Assembly: GCF_020085105.1 (NCBI RefSeq)
Contig: NC_058056.1
Coordinates: 13,586,929-13,650,928 of the forward strand
From: Siniperca chuatsi
Lineage: Eukaryota > Chordata > Actinopteri > Centrarchiformes > Sinipercidae
Direction of reading: 5' to 3'
Length of the DNA stretch: 64,000 bases
Shown in pieces: positions 1-34,784 of this stretch (position 1 is the first letter of the stretch; each line of letters begins with the position of its first letter). A program made the position numbers and the translations under genes. Under the pieces are notes generated by a model that did no database searches, was not told where the DNA came from, and saw only the letters and a program-made list of their open reading frames with translations.

Positions 1-430
1 GTGGCTCTGACTAATTTTGCATACCCACCCTGCTGCACCATATACAAAAGAATGACAGTGACAGCATCTAATAAACTTGACCTGGGTCGAAGCCATGCAT
101 GCTGGCTGTGTTTGATTCCTCTCAGTAGAAAAGGATCAGCCTTTTGCTCCACAGGATTAAATGATATCTATTGGATCAACAGCTGGGGGAGGGGATGGGC
201 GGATGGGGGAGGGGATAATAACTACAGTACATGTTCATTCCTGCTTTTTGTACCATCAAACGTCTCACTGAAGGTTTAACAAGGGGCCTCCCTGTGTAAA
301 CAGAAACTCTTAGACAAAGGAGGCCATCAGTAGAGCTTTCCATTAATAAAATAATGACACCTCCCATTACCTTGTTCTGTGTTATCTTGAGGCCAATGTA
401 GCAGGTTTATAATTGTGAAATTATTGTTAA

Positions 431-22763
<22,333 letters not shown>

Positions 22764-23962
22764 GGACCACACCTGCCTCAGAAAGTCTGGGTGTCTCACA
22801 GCATGGCTCTCCAGAGAAAATATTCTGCTAAAGGATGCATTTAAACGAAGAGGAGGACGAGGACAGACCTGGCAGCTTGTAAATTGAGTGAAAGTGGTGA
22901 TCTGACTTACTGCCTCAAAACTAGGTGCATGCATATGTGAAAGGCTCATTTTCATCACAGCATCAGTCCTGATTGTGAACACAGGTGGAGGGCATACAGC
23001 CCTGCTCTCGCAACATCGCATCATCATTGAAAAAAAAAAAACACATCTCTCTAATACAGTATGTGCATATCATTTCAGTGATGGATTATTTTTTAAGAAT
23101 GAGCGTTATCTGTGTACATGTCCCAAATGGCAGTTTTGCCACTTGGCAGGCCTATGAAATTGTGTTTCTGACAATGCCATTTTTTAAAAACATGTAGCAA
23201 ACTGAATTAGCCTTAATCTGAGTGTTCAATTTATGAGGGTTTGGATTCTTTTTGTATTATGTTGGTTTTACTTTTTGGATCATGTAGTCATTTGTTCTAT
23301 TTTTACTGGTAATTCCAAATCCTGTGGCCTTCCTCCTGAATGTAACATCCACTGTTATGTTCTGGATGTCAGCATGCCAAAGCATACTATGCACTGTACA
23401 CCTGACCTTGTCACTGTGTTACCCTGATGGTTCGTTTATGTGGTTGTGTTGTTGACTGGGTGACCTCAAACCTCCCTCGGCAGTGTTCCCCTCATGACAT
23501 GTTAAACGTGTGCATACTTGTTTGAGGATTTGTTTGTGGTTAGTGGGTGTGCATGGCTTACTGGAAGACAATCCATCTGAACCAAATTCTTCAGAAAACA
23601 AAAAAGAACAGCTGTAAATTGATGTTTCAATGCACTGTTGCAATTCTTTTTGTCAGTTTTCAGTGTGCTGCTATGATGTATTATTGTTGCATTTTCATGA
23701 ATATGAATGGCGTGACATTTTTCAACAGTAAGTTCATGTTTTGTGTAATCAGATATATTGCTTAAATGGAATGTTTTATCAGAGAGAAAATATGAAAAGT
23801 GCAAAACATTTTGCTCCTAACTACAGACTAACTACAAAAAATTGTTGCTGCATATTTTGATTTACAGTATACCAGTGTAAATATCATTTGTATATATTCT
23901 TTTTGTATATTTTTTGTGAGATGTTTCTTAAATTCCACTTTAATAAAAAAAGGCAACCATGA
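22764..23962 (+). other. eml5: EML5 3' UTR with poly(A) signal
   Basis: AT-rich sequence without a coding frame between the EML5 stop and an AATAAA at 23942-23947. I take the transcript to end some 15-25 bases after this signal. The 165-codon open frame on the opposite strand here is a chance antisense frame over the last exons and UTR. Confidence 0.6.
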
Positions 23963-24881
23963 ACTTGAATTTTAAACTTTGCGTGATATGTATTCACTGT
24001 GATTAATGTGACCAATTAATAATGCTGAAAAAGTAACACTTGTAATGAAACAAGCAGTGCTCAAACTAACCTTTTATCAATTATCAATAAATAGAAACAT
24101 TTCCTGGCTGCCCTTTCATCATTCTAATGTAATCAGGAAGTGCATCATGTGAGAACAATTAACTATATAAAAAACAACCTCTCTTAACATCAGAATTTTT
24201 TGGACGCACACCAATTTACATATGTGAAATTCACTCAATTTTATTTTAGATGAAACAAATAATATAGCTTAGCCCTTCATAGATATGGCCTATTTACATA
24301 TTTTACACACAAAGGCAAATCTAAGCACTGAATACTCAAAACACCTCAACTGAGCCTTTGTTTTGTTTGAATACATGACAAATTACTAGTGAATACTGTG
24401 AATAAGCTGTCAATGAGCATTCTTGACTGTCACTATCTGCAAAATAGCACAATGATTAATCGATACCTCTTCTTTTCATTCAGTTCAAGTAGTTTCACAC
24501 CTAAAAAACGACACGTTTTTGTAGGAAAAATATTATCTACCGTTTTCACTGTGACACTAGATGTAGTTATTAGCTAATTGAATTAGGAATTCAAAATATC
24601 AGAGATAGACCAGTATAATATAATACCCTGAGTCACCAGTTTATGAGGTACACATGTACTGTTAAAGGCAATCCCATATAATAACCCTCCAATGAATTCT
24701 ATCTTTGTCAAACGTCTTCAGTTTTTGTTGACATTGTGTCAGAGACGTGTTGAAGAATGTCTATGGTAATTGTTGAAGTAGTTATAATAATATAATATTG
24801 CATTATATTAGGAAGTGTCTCTAATATTCTAATGAACTGGTGAATCAGGGTATTAAGTAATATTGACACAGGGAAGCAGGG

Positions 24882-26207
24882 TCATAGTTTGACAGAGAAG
24901 GAGCTGCCACAGGAGCAGCCATGATCAGCTTGAGGATTCTTGAGCACTAGGAAGGTGGAGCGGATCAGCTCCTGGGTGAAGTCCACAGTGGCTCCTTTCA
25001 CAAACTCCAGGCTGTCCTGATCCACAATAATGCCCACTCCTCCCTGCTCAAACACGCTGAAAGCAGAGCAGAGTGGATGCAAGAGGGAACAAGAGTTGAT
25101 TGGGTTATTAGACATTAAGGAAAACAATGAGGCCAGCGTTAAACAATAACTTGAAAGCTAGATTAGTGGTGGTTTACCTGTCATCTTCATTCTTGTTACT
25201 AACAACAGAAAACTTGTACTGAAACCCGGAGCAGCCTCCTCCCTCCACATGTATTCTCAGGTACTCGCCCTTCCCCATGATTTCCCCTAGTCTCTGGATT
25301 AAAGGGGGGACATGAGCATGATGAATGAGGTGCAAAGCACAAAAAAACAGCTCAGCACATTAATTAACACAGTGGCTGTGTGGCAGTGGGTTTTAACATA
25401 AAATGGTTCTGATTGACTGTCCATAATTACATTTTAGATATAAACAATTTTGACAAATAAGAATTTACACTTCAGTAAGTCAGAATTCAATACTCCCTAT
25501 AAAGTAAGACTCTGATCTGACATAATGTAGCTGCTCCACTGTCAACACTGGATTAACACTATCCCAAGAATATAACCACATCCGCACATCTTCACTAACT
25601 CATCTGTCACTTGAAGCAGCTTCATGTATAGTTTTTGGCCTCCCCTGGCTTCCCATACATCACAACCCAAACGTATCTTTTAATTAGGATTTTCAGGCAT
25701 GAGAAGAGTATGATGCTTAATCATGGGTATCTGCTGACCTTCACACATGACTCAGTGAGGTGTACTTTATCTTCGGATGGACCTGACACCGCTGGCTTCT
25801 CATGGGTTGAGGCGCTGCTGAAACGCTGAAGCCCCGCTGTGTAAAGGGGTAGGGGTTTTTGAAGAGGCCGGTGTAACTGCTGGCTCACATTGAGGTTGTT
25901 CAGAAGAGTCGATGCCCTGCAAAACATTGATGTTACAATCAGATGTGATCAGATCACATGACAGCAGGAGGACTTGTAACGTTACTGGCCCCAGTGCTAG
26001 CTTGTTACCTAACGGTAGCATTTAAGGCTAGCTTGCTAACTACCCAACGCTAGCAAACTTTCACCTCCTCCCAGAGATGTTGTGTACAGGTTTTAATCAG
26101 GGATATCCCTAATGATATCAACGATATATAGCAAATTAACGTTACCTTGCAAGACTTAATACTTTTGACTTTGACGCAGTTATCATAGCTCCTCTCACGA
26201 ATGACAT
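24882..26207 (-). CDS. isca2: ISCA2, mitochondrial iron-sulfur cluster assembly 2
   Basis: A-type scaffold/carrier that, with ISCA1 and IBA57, makes mitochondrial 4Fe-4S clusters. Four exons on the minus strand: 26146-26207, 25739-25916, 25178-25293, 24882-25056 (176 residues). The three cluster-binding cysteines are present: C101 in [10 protein letters not shown], and C166 and C168 in the C-terminal [12 protein letters not shown]. The N-terminus is basic, rich in Ser/Leu and free of acidic residues over the first 20 positions, which fits a mitochondrial targeting peptide; the conserved domain starts near residue 67. I chose the ATG at 26205-26207 because its frame joins exon 2 in phase. Another ATG seven bases upstream (26212-26214) is in a different frame, and the in-frame ATG at 26184-26186 is a possible alternative. 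The first exon is inferred from its GT donor and phase, not from homology. Confidence 0.93.
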
Positions 26208-27010
26208 CTTCCATAACAAATGTTGGCAAGTCCCACCTCCAACCGTCGTCAAGAACAGATCGTACCCTTATTGGCTCAAATGGTTGTCTGTCAAATACAT
26301 ACGCCCAGCGCTATGCCCACATTGGTACAATACGGGCATTTTATTCGTCAGTTTACCTGCCAATCATGAGGCATTTCGGTTTTGACCCGTCGATTAGACT
26401 TGAGGGGTAAGATACCTTGGTTTTGCCTCTCAGGTACAGCTCTCCTATGGGATGTATGCCGCCCCCAACAAGATCCACCAATCAAATGTTTATATTGAGG
26501 TTTAGATTACAGATGAGTGGTTTCTTGTAATGCTTGAGGTTTTGATCTGCCAATCAAACGCAGGAGGCGGGCTCTTTGCGCTAAGTGGGTTTCCTGACAG
26601 GTTAAATTTCGGGCTAGAAAACACCTGCAAAAAAATAGGCGTTACTTCGAGCTCGTGATATAAGGAAATAAAAATTGCTAGGCGGCTATCATTCACACTT
26701 TGCTGACGGGAGTGTTTCAAAGGTACAGCGTGTTTATTCACATTTTGTTATATTTCTGTGTATTATTCTAATTAGCGGACCGTGTTTGTGTTGTTTATCG
26801 TAATGTCAAGTGGTAGAAAAGTATTTCTTCTTCGTTGTGTTAAACTTGCTTGTTATCAGTGCTACATTCTGGACATTTGGGGGAACAAACAAGAAGTCAT
26901 ATGATTTAGCACTTTCTGCTGACTGCTCGGAGTCAGACTGGTCTGAAGTTTACTTATCTGTTGCGTAATAACTATTTTCTTATTTTAGAGTCTCACACAA
27001 AAAAAGAAAC
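26208..27010. promoter_or_regulatory. Divergent ISCA2/NPC2 promoter region
   Basis: About 800 bp separate the two start codons. CCAAT boxes occur on the minus strand at 26270-26274 and 26321-26325 (ATTGG as read here), pointing towards ISCA2. On the plus strand they are at 26360-26364, 26478-26482 and 26550-26554, pointing towards NPC2. No clear TATA box is seen. NPC2 may have a non-coding first exon ending near 26721 (CAAAG|GTACAG) joined at about 26989 (TTTTAG|AGTC); this is inferred from splice-like sequences only. Confidence 0.6.
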
Positions 27011-29492
27011 ATGGATGTCCGGACAGGTTTCATCGTTTTGATCTGCTTAATGGGCTTCACCTGTGCGGAGCCAGTGAAATATATCGACTGCGGTAAGTTT
27101 CATTTGACCGTCTTAGTGAGAAGATTTAACGTTACTTCTGTGACTGTTAAACGGCCAATCGTTGACTTTTAAGTAGTAGTAGTCTTGTAGAGTTAAACAC
27201 GTTTAACTGAATCCAAACTGAGTGAAGAAATCCACTGATTTAACGTTATATACATGTGCTGTCCTGAAACTATAAAATGTCGAAAATATTGAGAATTATT
27301 TAATTTCTCACATTTGTGTTTAAGGGGATTAATTGAAATTGCTTTTGTCCAACCAGTACTTTAAATTATATAAAGATTTAATTTTACAATGATAGAAAAC
27401 AGGCAAAAAATCCTTACATTTGAGAAGCAGGAAATGGCCAATTTTTTATTTTTTTTTTTTCCCTTGATAACAATATTAAATTTGTTATCAAAATTATTTA
27501 ATTTTCTGTCAGTATTTGATTAAAAGCTTCAGCACTAATTGGCACGTTTCATGTCTGGATCTACATCTGTCCCACAGATATCATCACTTGTCGTGAACAT
27601 TTAACACATCTACTTCCACAGTAACCTTCTGTGGTTTTTCATGTTTCATTAGGAGTTCCTGAGTGATCAAAAATGGAAGCAATTTTGTATAGCACTTCTA
27701 TAAAGTTTGGGGACTCGTGACAGGTTTTAAAGTGATCAAAATTCAAGAGTCCAAGAGATCCTGACTTTTAGTCTCTGGCATGGGTCAAGTTCCATAAATA
27801 CCTGATCCTACATCTCTCATAATGTAACTCAACAGACCCCCCTGATGACATCGGGCTTATTTATTTTCAGTTGGGCTAAAGCTTCCACCGTAGCTACAGA
27901 AGACATTATACAGCTGAAGTAAACTGAGCACCCACGTGTAAAATCGGTGGAGCGCCCCTCTAACTTGGCATTATTACTTATTGCTGCATAAGCCTAACTC
28001 GTATAGCCATAATGAGTAGGTTTTAAATAAGATTGGGTCAAATAGTTTTGACGTTAAGTCACTTACTTGCTCTACAAGCACAATACATTTTTGAAAACTG
28101 GGGTCAATTTTCACTGTATGTTTAAAATACTTGGCCAATAAAGTTGATTCTGAAATTAAAACATGTTTCATGTGATTGTATTTCTATTGTCTGAAGTAAA
28201 ATTTCATGTAAAACAACAAACAAGACGATTTGTGTTAAATAACTGTCAAAATGTGAGGCCTTGTTAGGTAGACCTTTTCACTGTCGGGAGTAAAACAGTG
28301 ATCCTAAATGTCTTATGACAGTTTCTGTGACAAAAGGTTTCAGAATAGTTTGAAAACACAACTTTAACATTAACAAACCACTTGAATCTATCATGACCCT
28401 TGTACAAATGTAACAGTCACTTTTTTTTTTCTCTCTCTCTAAGCTAACCTGGAATGATCAGTTGCTGGGTTTATTATTTATTTTTGTAGTAATTACTTTC
28501 AGCCTTAGTAAATGTAATGCCTGCGTACAACTGGCTTGCTAAAGCATGAAGCAGCCAGTTAGATTTACTGTTGTGTAATGTATTTGTTACTTCTAATGGA
28601 AATTGAACCTATTTTTAACAAGTGATATTGAGCACAGCAGTATTACATTTACTTATTTATTTTTTTTTGTCTTTTCCCATGTTTCTCTTCAGGCTCCTCT
28701 ACTGGTAAAGTGGCCATGGTGGACATTAGCCCTTGCGCCAGTCAGCCATGCCAGCTACACAAAGGACAGTCCTACAGTGTCAATGTGACATTCAACAGTG
28801 GTAAGTTGTAGCAATACTTTGTCCAACAGGCAGAACATAAATACATATGATTTTTAAACTTTTGATCTCATGGGCATGTTTCATCTGTTGTAGCTGTGGA
28901 GAGCCAGACGAGCAAAGCATTGGTTCATGGTATTATTGCTGGCGTTCCAGTCCCCTTCCCCATTCCCATAGAAGATGGCTGCAAGTCTGGAATCCAGTGT
29001 CCCATCCAGAAGCAGCAGAACTATCACTATCTGAACTCACTTCCTGTGAAGTCAGAGTATCCCACAGTAAGTAATACATGTGACATTAGCAACAATCTTC
29101 TTTTTTTTTTTCTTTTTTTTCTTTTTAATGTAACAACATTTAATAGGAGTCTGCAAACAGCTGCTGCAGTTCCAGTCCTCCATACTGAAATGTGACAAAC
29201 AACAAATTTACAAAAATATATAAATATTAACTAGCTGTTACTAACTCTCTAGCTGGTCAGACCTGTTTGTTAAAACATATGCCTTCATATGCGCCCCCCC
29301 CCCCTCCTCTTGTTGCTATGTTTCACTTCCTCAAATCTCAATTTTAAAAAAGAAAATGTAAGATCTAAAGCACACCTTGTTCACTGACCTCTTCTGTTTT
29401 TCTAGATAAGGCTGGTTGTGGAGTGGGAACTGAGAGACGACAACAAAAAAGACTTGTTCTGCATCAGGTTCCCAGTTCAGATTGTGAGCTAA
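27011..29492 (+). CDS. npc2: NPC2, lysosomal intracellular cholesterol transporter 2
   Basis: Small secreted/lysosomal ML-domain protein that takes cholesterol from the lysosome lumen and hands it to NPC1. Exons 27011-27092, 28693-28800, 28894-29066 and 29406-29492 give 149 residues (human 151). Residues 1-19 form a signal peptide ([19 protein letters not shown]), with the mature start EPVKYIDC just as in mammals. All six disulfide cysteines are present (C27, C42, C47, C93, C99, C140), as is an N-glycosylation site at N58 (NVT). The loop VPVPFPIP, part of the sterol-pocket edge in the family, is intact. The stop is TAA. The gene is head to head with ISCA2. Confidence 0.97.
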
Positions 29493-29685
29493 GCTAGCAA
29501 CAGTACCTCTGAAGTGGTGGTTTGTTTGTTTTTAAAAGGGATTCAGCTTTGAGTAAAAACTAAAGAAGAATGTAAATGACTCTAGTTAAGATCTCATTTT
29601 ATTCATTCATCAAATTGCTTTTTAAGATGTGTCTTTCACTAGTTTGCAAGACTTTGCCGCACACGCACATCTTGAATCCTGCTGA

Positions 29686-29696
29686 AATAAAATAAA
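29686..29696 (+). terminator. npc2: NPC2 poly(A) signals
   Basis: Two overlapping AATAAA hexamers about 195 bases after the NPC2 stop. The NPC2 3' UTR is therefore about 29493-29715. Confidence 0.65.
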
Positions 29697-29715
29697 TGGC
29701 TGATTTTTGCTGGGA

Positions 29716-31178
29716 TCTTCCTAACATTCAATTTTAAGAGTTGTGGATGTGAAATAATGCAGTTAATGTTTATGTAAATGACCCTGAACTTCATTCCACT
29801 ACAGTGCAAATGTCTTACTGGCTGCTGTGTAGTCAGAAAGCTACATACTATACTTCTTCTTTACTAAAACTTGTAATATTTCTTACTGACCTTGTACTAC
29901 AAGACATATGGGATATGAAAATTAAATTCTAATAAATCTAATGTACCCAAGTTGCATTATGTGTCTGTAAAAAAATTTGTGCTCAAAAGACCATTATGGC
30001 AATTTACAACTTAACCTTATGTACTTGTTGGACACTCGTTGATGCACTCCAAATTTCATAAGCAAACTTCATCAATTTTCCCAAACTTAGCTGAGCAGTA
30101 GTGAGGAAACTACAACTTCTCGTGTTTTGTTTGCCTTGCTATAAGACTAAACATCTGCTTCAAAATGCTCTCCTTGGATTGTTTTTATTCTTGTGTGCGA
30201 TCAAACATTTGGAAATTTTTACTCTGGTAGTAAAAATTAAGACTGGACATAATTCTGAGAATTTATTGGGCTGAGCAAAGGCCAGCAGCAAAGAAACAGT
30301 ATGAATGCAAAGGGAACCGATGTCTGCTCATAACCAGGTCACATGTACAATAAATCAGCATTTTAGAGCAGCTCTAGAAGTTCAACAAATGCTGTGCATT
30401 CTGGGGGGGGTTTGACGACAAAACCACTTTTTTTTTTTTTTTAAACTCAGGATAGCTTATTTACATCATGTTTGAAATGCAAGCTTGAGTTGCAATGCAC
30501 TGTGCAGTATGGTGGAAAAACCCCCAAGTAATATTCAAACACAATTAACTTGATTGGTATTGAATACAGTTCCAGCTTAGTTTGACACACAACCTTTCAA
30601 ATAATTTCCAATTGTTGCTGACCTAGTGATCCATGTGAAATGACAGTGCCACAAAATAGCTTTTTATATCTGTCAATACAAAAGTTACTTGTACTTTTCT
30701 AACCAAAAGTCAGTCATTAAGGCAGTATGAGTTACGCTGAAAGAATATAGCATTTGGCTCTTTCACTGAGACACCTGCTGAATATAACGTGCTGCTTCTT
30801 TCGCAGGTCATTTTGATGAATACAAAAGGTGCAGATTTCTCAAACAATGTGCACAGTTGGAAATTTGTAATGCGGAAGCTGGAAGATCTTTCCACAGTAA
30901 AGTCAACAATACAATGTTGCAACAGACTCCATACAGCCAACCCCTAGCAGTCACTAAACTTAAGTAACTAACATGAAGTCATTCACTGATATGAAAGTCA
31001 GAACAAAGCAAAGTTGATAGGGCAGGCTACCCCTTATTATAGTGGAAGCTAGGCAGGTGGACATCACATAACAGGCTATAATATTTGACCAGACTTGGTT
31101 ATTATTGACTCATATCCAAACACCCACATCATCAACTTCTACTCCGCTTGTACAACTTTTGCAGCATGTTGGTTCTTT
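29716..31178. other. NPC2-GSKIP convergent interval and GSKIP 3' UTR
   Basis: No gene is visible on either strand. On the minus strand an AATAAA (read here as TTTATT at 30262-30267) is a plausible GSKIP poly(A) signal, giving a 3' UTR of about 0.9 kb. A T-run at about 30428-30441 and a G-run at about 30404-30411 are simple sequence. The interval between the two 3' ends is about 0.5 kb. Confidence 0.5.
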
Positions 31179-31676
31179 TTATTGTCCGTTTTGCTTCAGC
31201 CTCTCCAGCCGCTGCAGCAAAGCATTCCCAAAGGCTTCTCTGTAACCCGGACTCAGCGTGTCCAGAAGCGAGTAAACAGTCTCATGATACTGGGTGCTCA
31301 AATCCTCATCCACTTGATTGAAGGCATAGCCCACCACCTGTTAAGTAGAGTGATTTATTGTAAAACTTGGTTTGGGGTCTGAAACACAATGAGAAAAACA
31401 AGAAACCACTGTCTCCCTTTTAGTGCATCTTACCTTTAGTCCTGCCTCTGTGAGTTCCACACAATACCGGTTTCCCTCTCTTGTTTCCACGTTTATGTAG
31501 GCCACGTCTGACGCACTGTTGAGACTTTGTGACACGTGCATTTCAGCGACGGCAAAAAGTACGTCATTGACCACTGCTTCTGCCTCCAATCTCATGTCCT
31601 TGACGTCACCGAGCTCAACACAGTCCTCATCAAATGAAGAGACTATGGATTCCTCAGGCTGGCAGTCTATCTCCAT
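31179..31676 (-). CDS. gskip: GSKIP, GSK3B-interacting protein
   Basis: Small cytosolic A-kinase anchoring protein that tethers PKA-RII to GSK3B and inhibits GSK3B in Wnt signalling. Coding exons 31434-31676 and 31179-31337 give 133 residues (human 139). The RII-binding amphipathic helix region [14 protein letters not shown] lies at about residues 31-44. The GSK3-interaction domain ([10 protein letters not shown] followed by [16 protein letters not shown]) is at the C-terminus. Intron phase is 0 between the lysine of GLK and VVGYAF. The ATG exon begins three bases upstream of the start codon, at an acceptor (TTATAG|GGG), so the 5' UTR lies mostly in a separate distal exon. Confidence 0.96.
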
Positions 31677-32809
31677 CCCCTATAACAGCACAACAATATT
31701 ATTGATGTTACTGTATGCCATTAAAACTTGTTGACAGCCACAATGATAGAAAGAGTTCTCCATGTTCACAAACACTGAGTACACTTCAGAAACCCCACAG
31801 TTAACTAGGACTGTGTCAGAACAAGCTCTCGACTGTCATGGCAACAAGCTACATTCATTGGACTTAACACTCCTGTTAAGTATTATCTATACTGAGACTG
31901 TAGTAAAATAAGAGTGTCTTTTAAACAAAGCCTGTAACATCTGATCATAAACCTTTAAAAATATATATTTGTTCAGCTGCAGTGATCCTTAATTTCCTAG
32001 AGGTCTATTCTCGAAAGAAAAAAGGAGAACTGAAATAAACATGCATCTGACTGTTCTGTGAAGTCTTTTTTTAAAGTGCAAAGTGGACTATTTTTAATAT
32101 CGAACATCCTTCAAGAGTAGTTGATTGTGTGAGGAAAGGTAAACCAATTCGACGTACTTAACTACCGTGTTGGACCAAAGTGTCAATGAGATGATTGGGA
32201 ATTTCCCAACCAATTATAAATATTCAACACAGACAGTGAGAACACTTTCAGACACTTCCCTACTTGGTTTAGTCGTAATTCATCAGGGCACCAAATCTCC
32301 TAAAAGGTCCAATGTGTTCCCAGAGACGAAGACTAATGTTGTCTCCAATGCTGAGTTGGCTAAGTTTTTTCCATTTCATCCTAAAATGCTTAAAGCAATT
32401 GAGAGCTGATGGCTGAGCACACTGCTGTGGTAAGGTGAATTCAGTTTGCGGATCTATTGCCATATAATCCTAGTCATGTGGTACAGCATATTCTGCTGAA
32501 AGAATATATATATGGACATACATACATATACACAAACACATTAACCTGTCCCTTCCACCTTGCTGACACTTATCTGATGTGGATGTTACAGGTAAAACAC
32601 AGTGGATCTGTCATTTTATGGGAGGAGAAAGCATTATTATGGTTTGTTCCTTTGTAATTGTAGATTAAACCAACACACAGTGCCAGTAACGGTAGACTTC
32701 AAGTTGACTGAACCACCACAAAATCCCACTTTGACCATTTTTACAATTAGATTAGGCAGATTAGAATTAAATAGAGATATTAAGACGTTTGTCATTTCTT
32801 TTGGTTTTT

Positions 32810-33455
32810 TCAAACTTTGTTTATTGATTTTCTCCATAAAATGACAGTAGAAATAGGTGCAATCACATAATAAACAACTGTAAACAGAACCCCATCCACC
32901 CTCCCTATGGTACATACCTCCCTCCAAACTACAAGACAATGACCTATGAACAACCATAATAAATACAATAATAAAAGGATAAAGCCATAATACATTAGAC
33001 CAACAGAAAGGTGACTATCTTAATAAAAATAAAAAAACATATTGCCACAACAAAAGATACCTCAGCCTGAAACAGTCTGAAGACGATACTCTTGACATGT
33101 AAAAGAAAGGGGTTCCAAATCTTTACAAAATTTGTTAAAAGAACCAGATACGGACAATCTAATATTTTCTAATTTAAGAAAATATAGCATCTCTAATCCA
33201 ATATCAATCTTGTGACCAACAGAGTAGCAAACGCTATCATGTATTTTTTAGAGGAAGAGAGATTAAGTAAAGAGGGTGGCACCCCAAACAAATCAGTAAT
33301 AGCATTAGGAGTAAGCTTTTCACTGGATACCTTAGATAAAGTGTCAAAGATCTCAGTCCAATATTTACTTAAAGAAGGGCAAAGCCAGAACATGTGCATA
33401 TAATTTGCTGGGGTTCCTTTACATCAATCACAAGATTGAAATTTGAACCCTTAAA
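32810..33455 (-). mobile_element. L1/Tx1-type LINE 3' fragment
   Basis: On the minus strand, 33399-33193 translates to the end of a fish L1/Tx1-like ORF2: HMFWLCPSLSKYWTEIFDTL, then NAITDLFGVPPSLLNL and FATLLVTRLIL. This is the zinc-knuckle-like C-terminal region typical of the group. A non-coding 3' tail continues to about 32810. It is truncated at the 5' end and sits in GSKIP intron 1. Confidence 0.7.
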
Positions 33456-33520
33456 GCTGTATTGGGCTAATCAACAAATCGACAGATCGTTGAAGACCTA
33501 CTGGCACATACACCTCCCTT

Positions 33521-33928
33521 CAGTAGTGGAGGAAGTATTTAGATCCTTTACCTAAGTGAAAGCAGCAATACCACAATGAAAAAATAACAAATTACAATCA
33601 AAAGCACTGCATTGAAAATGTTACTTAAAGTATAGAGGTATCAGCAGCAAATTGGACTGGTATACTTGTAAGTATCAAAAGTAAAAGATAAATGTGCATA
33701 ATATTTTATGAGATGATCATATTTTTTGTGTGTAAAAATCTTGATTTGTAAAGTTACTAGTAATTACAGCTGTCAAATACCTGTAGTGGAGTAAAAAGTA
33801 CAATATTTAACTCTGAATTGTGGTGGAGTAGAAGTATAGAGTAGCATGGTATGGAAATACTCAAGTACCTCAACTTTGTACTGAAATTCAGAACTTGAGT
33901 AAATGCACTTAGTTACTTTCCAACACTG
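33521..33928. mobile_element. Non-autonomous hAT-like DNA transposon
   Basis: The left end reads CAGTAGTGGAGGAAGT and the right end, inverted, CAGTGTTGGAAAGTAACTAA, giving short imperfect terminal repeats. The body has the familiar fish repeat wording (AGATCCTTTACCTAAGTGAAAG, split by small differences) about 400 bp long with no open frame. The hAT assignment is from memory of this repeat type; no 8 bp target duplication is visible. Confidence 0.55.
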
Positions 33929-34435
33929 CAAGTATTACACGTGTATTGCCGTCCACAGCCCATGTAATAACTTTAACACTACATGTTAATTTATACTATT
34001 AAAAAGATCTACATCACAGCGACATCGTGAGGACTCTGAGTAAGTTAGCCTTGTTGTGTAGCTGGCTGAGGCGAAATATGTCTGGTGACTGTCCCTACAG
34101 ACATCATAGTTTAGTATTAAATATGGGAGTAGTAGTTTCATGCAAATGTTATAATTCGGCTAATTCATATAGTTAGCTAGACTGATCTACTGTAGCAAAC
34201 TTAGATGGCTAACATGGCTAACACATGCTGCATTTTTGGTGTAAACTCTGGGAAAACTAAGCCACTGCACTGGTTAACGGTAGCAAAATAATTAACCGCT
34301 CTGTGGGCCATAAACGTATTTCAATCTTTATATTTAAAACGTGCATAATACATATAATTAAAAACGGTAACCACACGTTTGATCTGATTAAGTTACAATA
34401 ATCATTTCTAACCAAACTGCGTTCATTTTTCTCAC

Positions 34436-34570
34436 CTCCTCGCTGGCTGTGTTCTTCCGGCTTGTGGAAGCTTCCAGCCCACTCGGAGCTCCCAGTAGAG
34501 AAGGTCCAGTCAAATGAGCGTAAACTAACGGTAGATAGGTAACTGTTGAGGCTCAAATTTGTGGACAACC
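34436..34570 (-). other. gskip: GSKIP 5' UTR exon (predicted)
   Basis: A minus-strand donor GAGGAG|GTGAGA (exon edge at 34436) lies upstream of the GSKIP coding exon, whose acceptor is at 31680-31681. No ATG-led reading frame joins it to the coding exon, so it is non-coding. The 5' limit is a guess. Confidence 0.5.
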
Positions 34571-34784
34571 AGAAACTGAAGTCACATTAACGCTCTGTCG
34601 CACGCCCTGCCCTGTTTCTAGTCCATCTGCTTTGTGTCTAAGTACTTAAAATAAATCTTAACCCAATAACTGCCCCGTGCACTACACAGTGCCGCCATGT
34701 TATGACATCATTGGCTAATCCCACCCTGTAGTGTGCAGGTTGGTGCGGAGTCATGAAAGTGTTTGTAAACAACTCAGTCAGAAG
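34571..34784. promoter_or_regulatory. GSKIP/ATG2B bidirectional core promoter
   Basis: A tight motif cluster lies between the two predicted first exons. A YY1-type GCCGCCATGTT is at 34691-34701, a CRE/ATF-like TGACATCA at 34703-34710, and a reverse CCAAT box (ATTGG) at 34710-34714. A candidate ATG2B 5' UTR exon ends at 34784 (CAGAAG|GTAATT) and could join an acceptor at 35664-35665. There is no TATA box. Confidence 0.55.
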
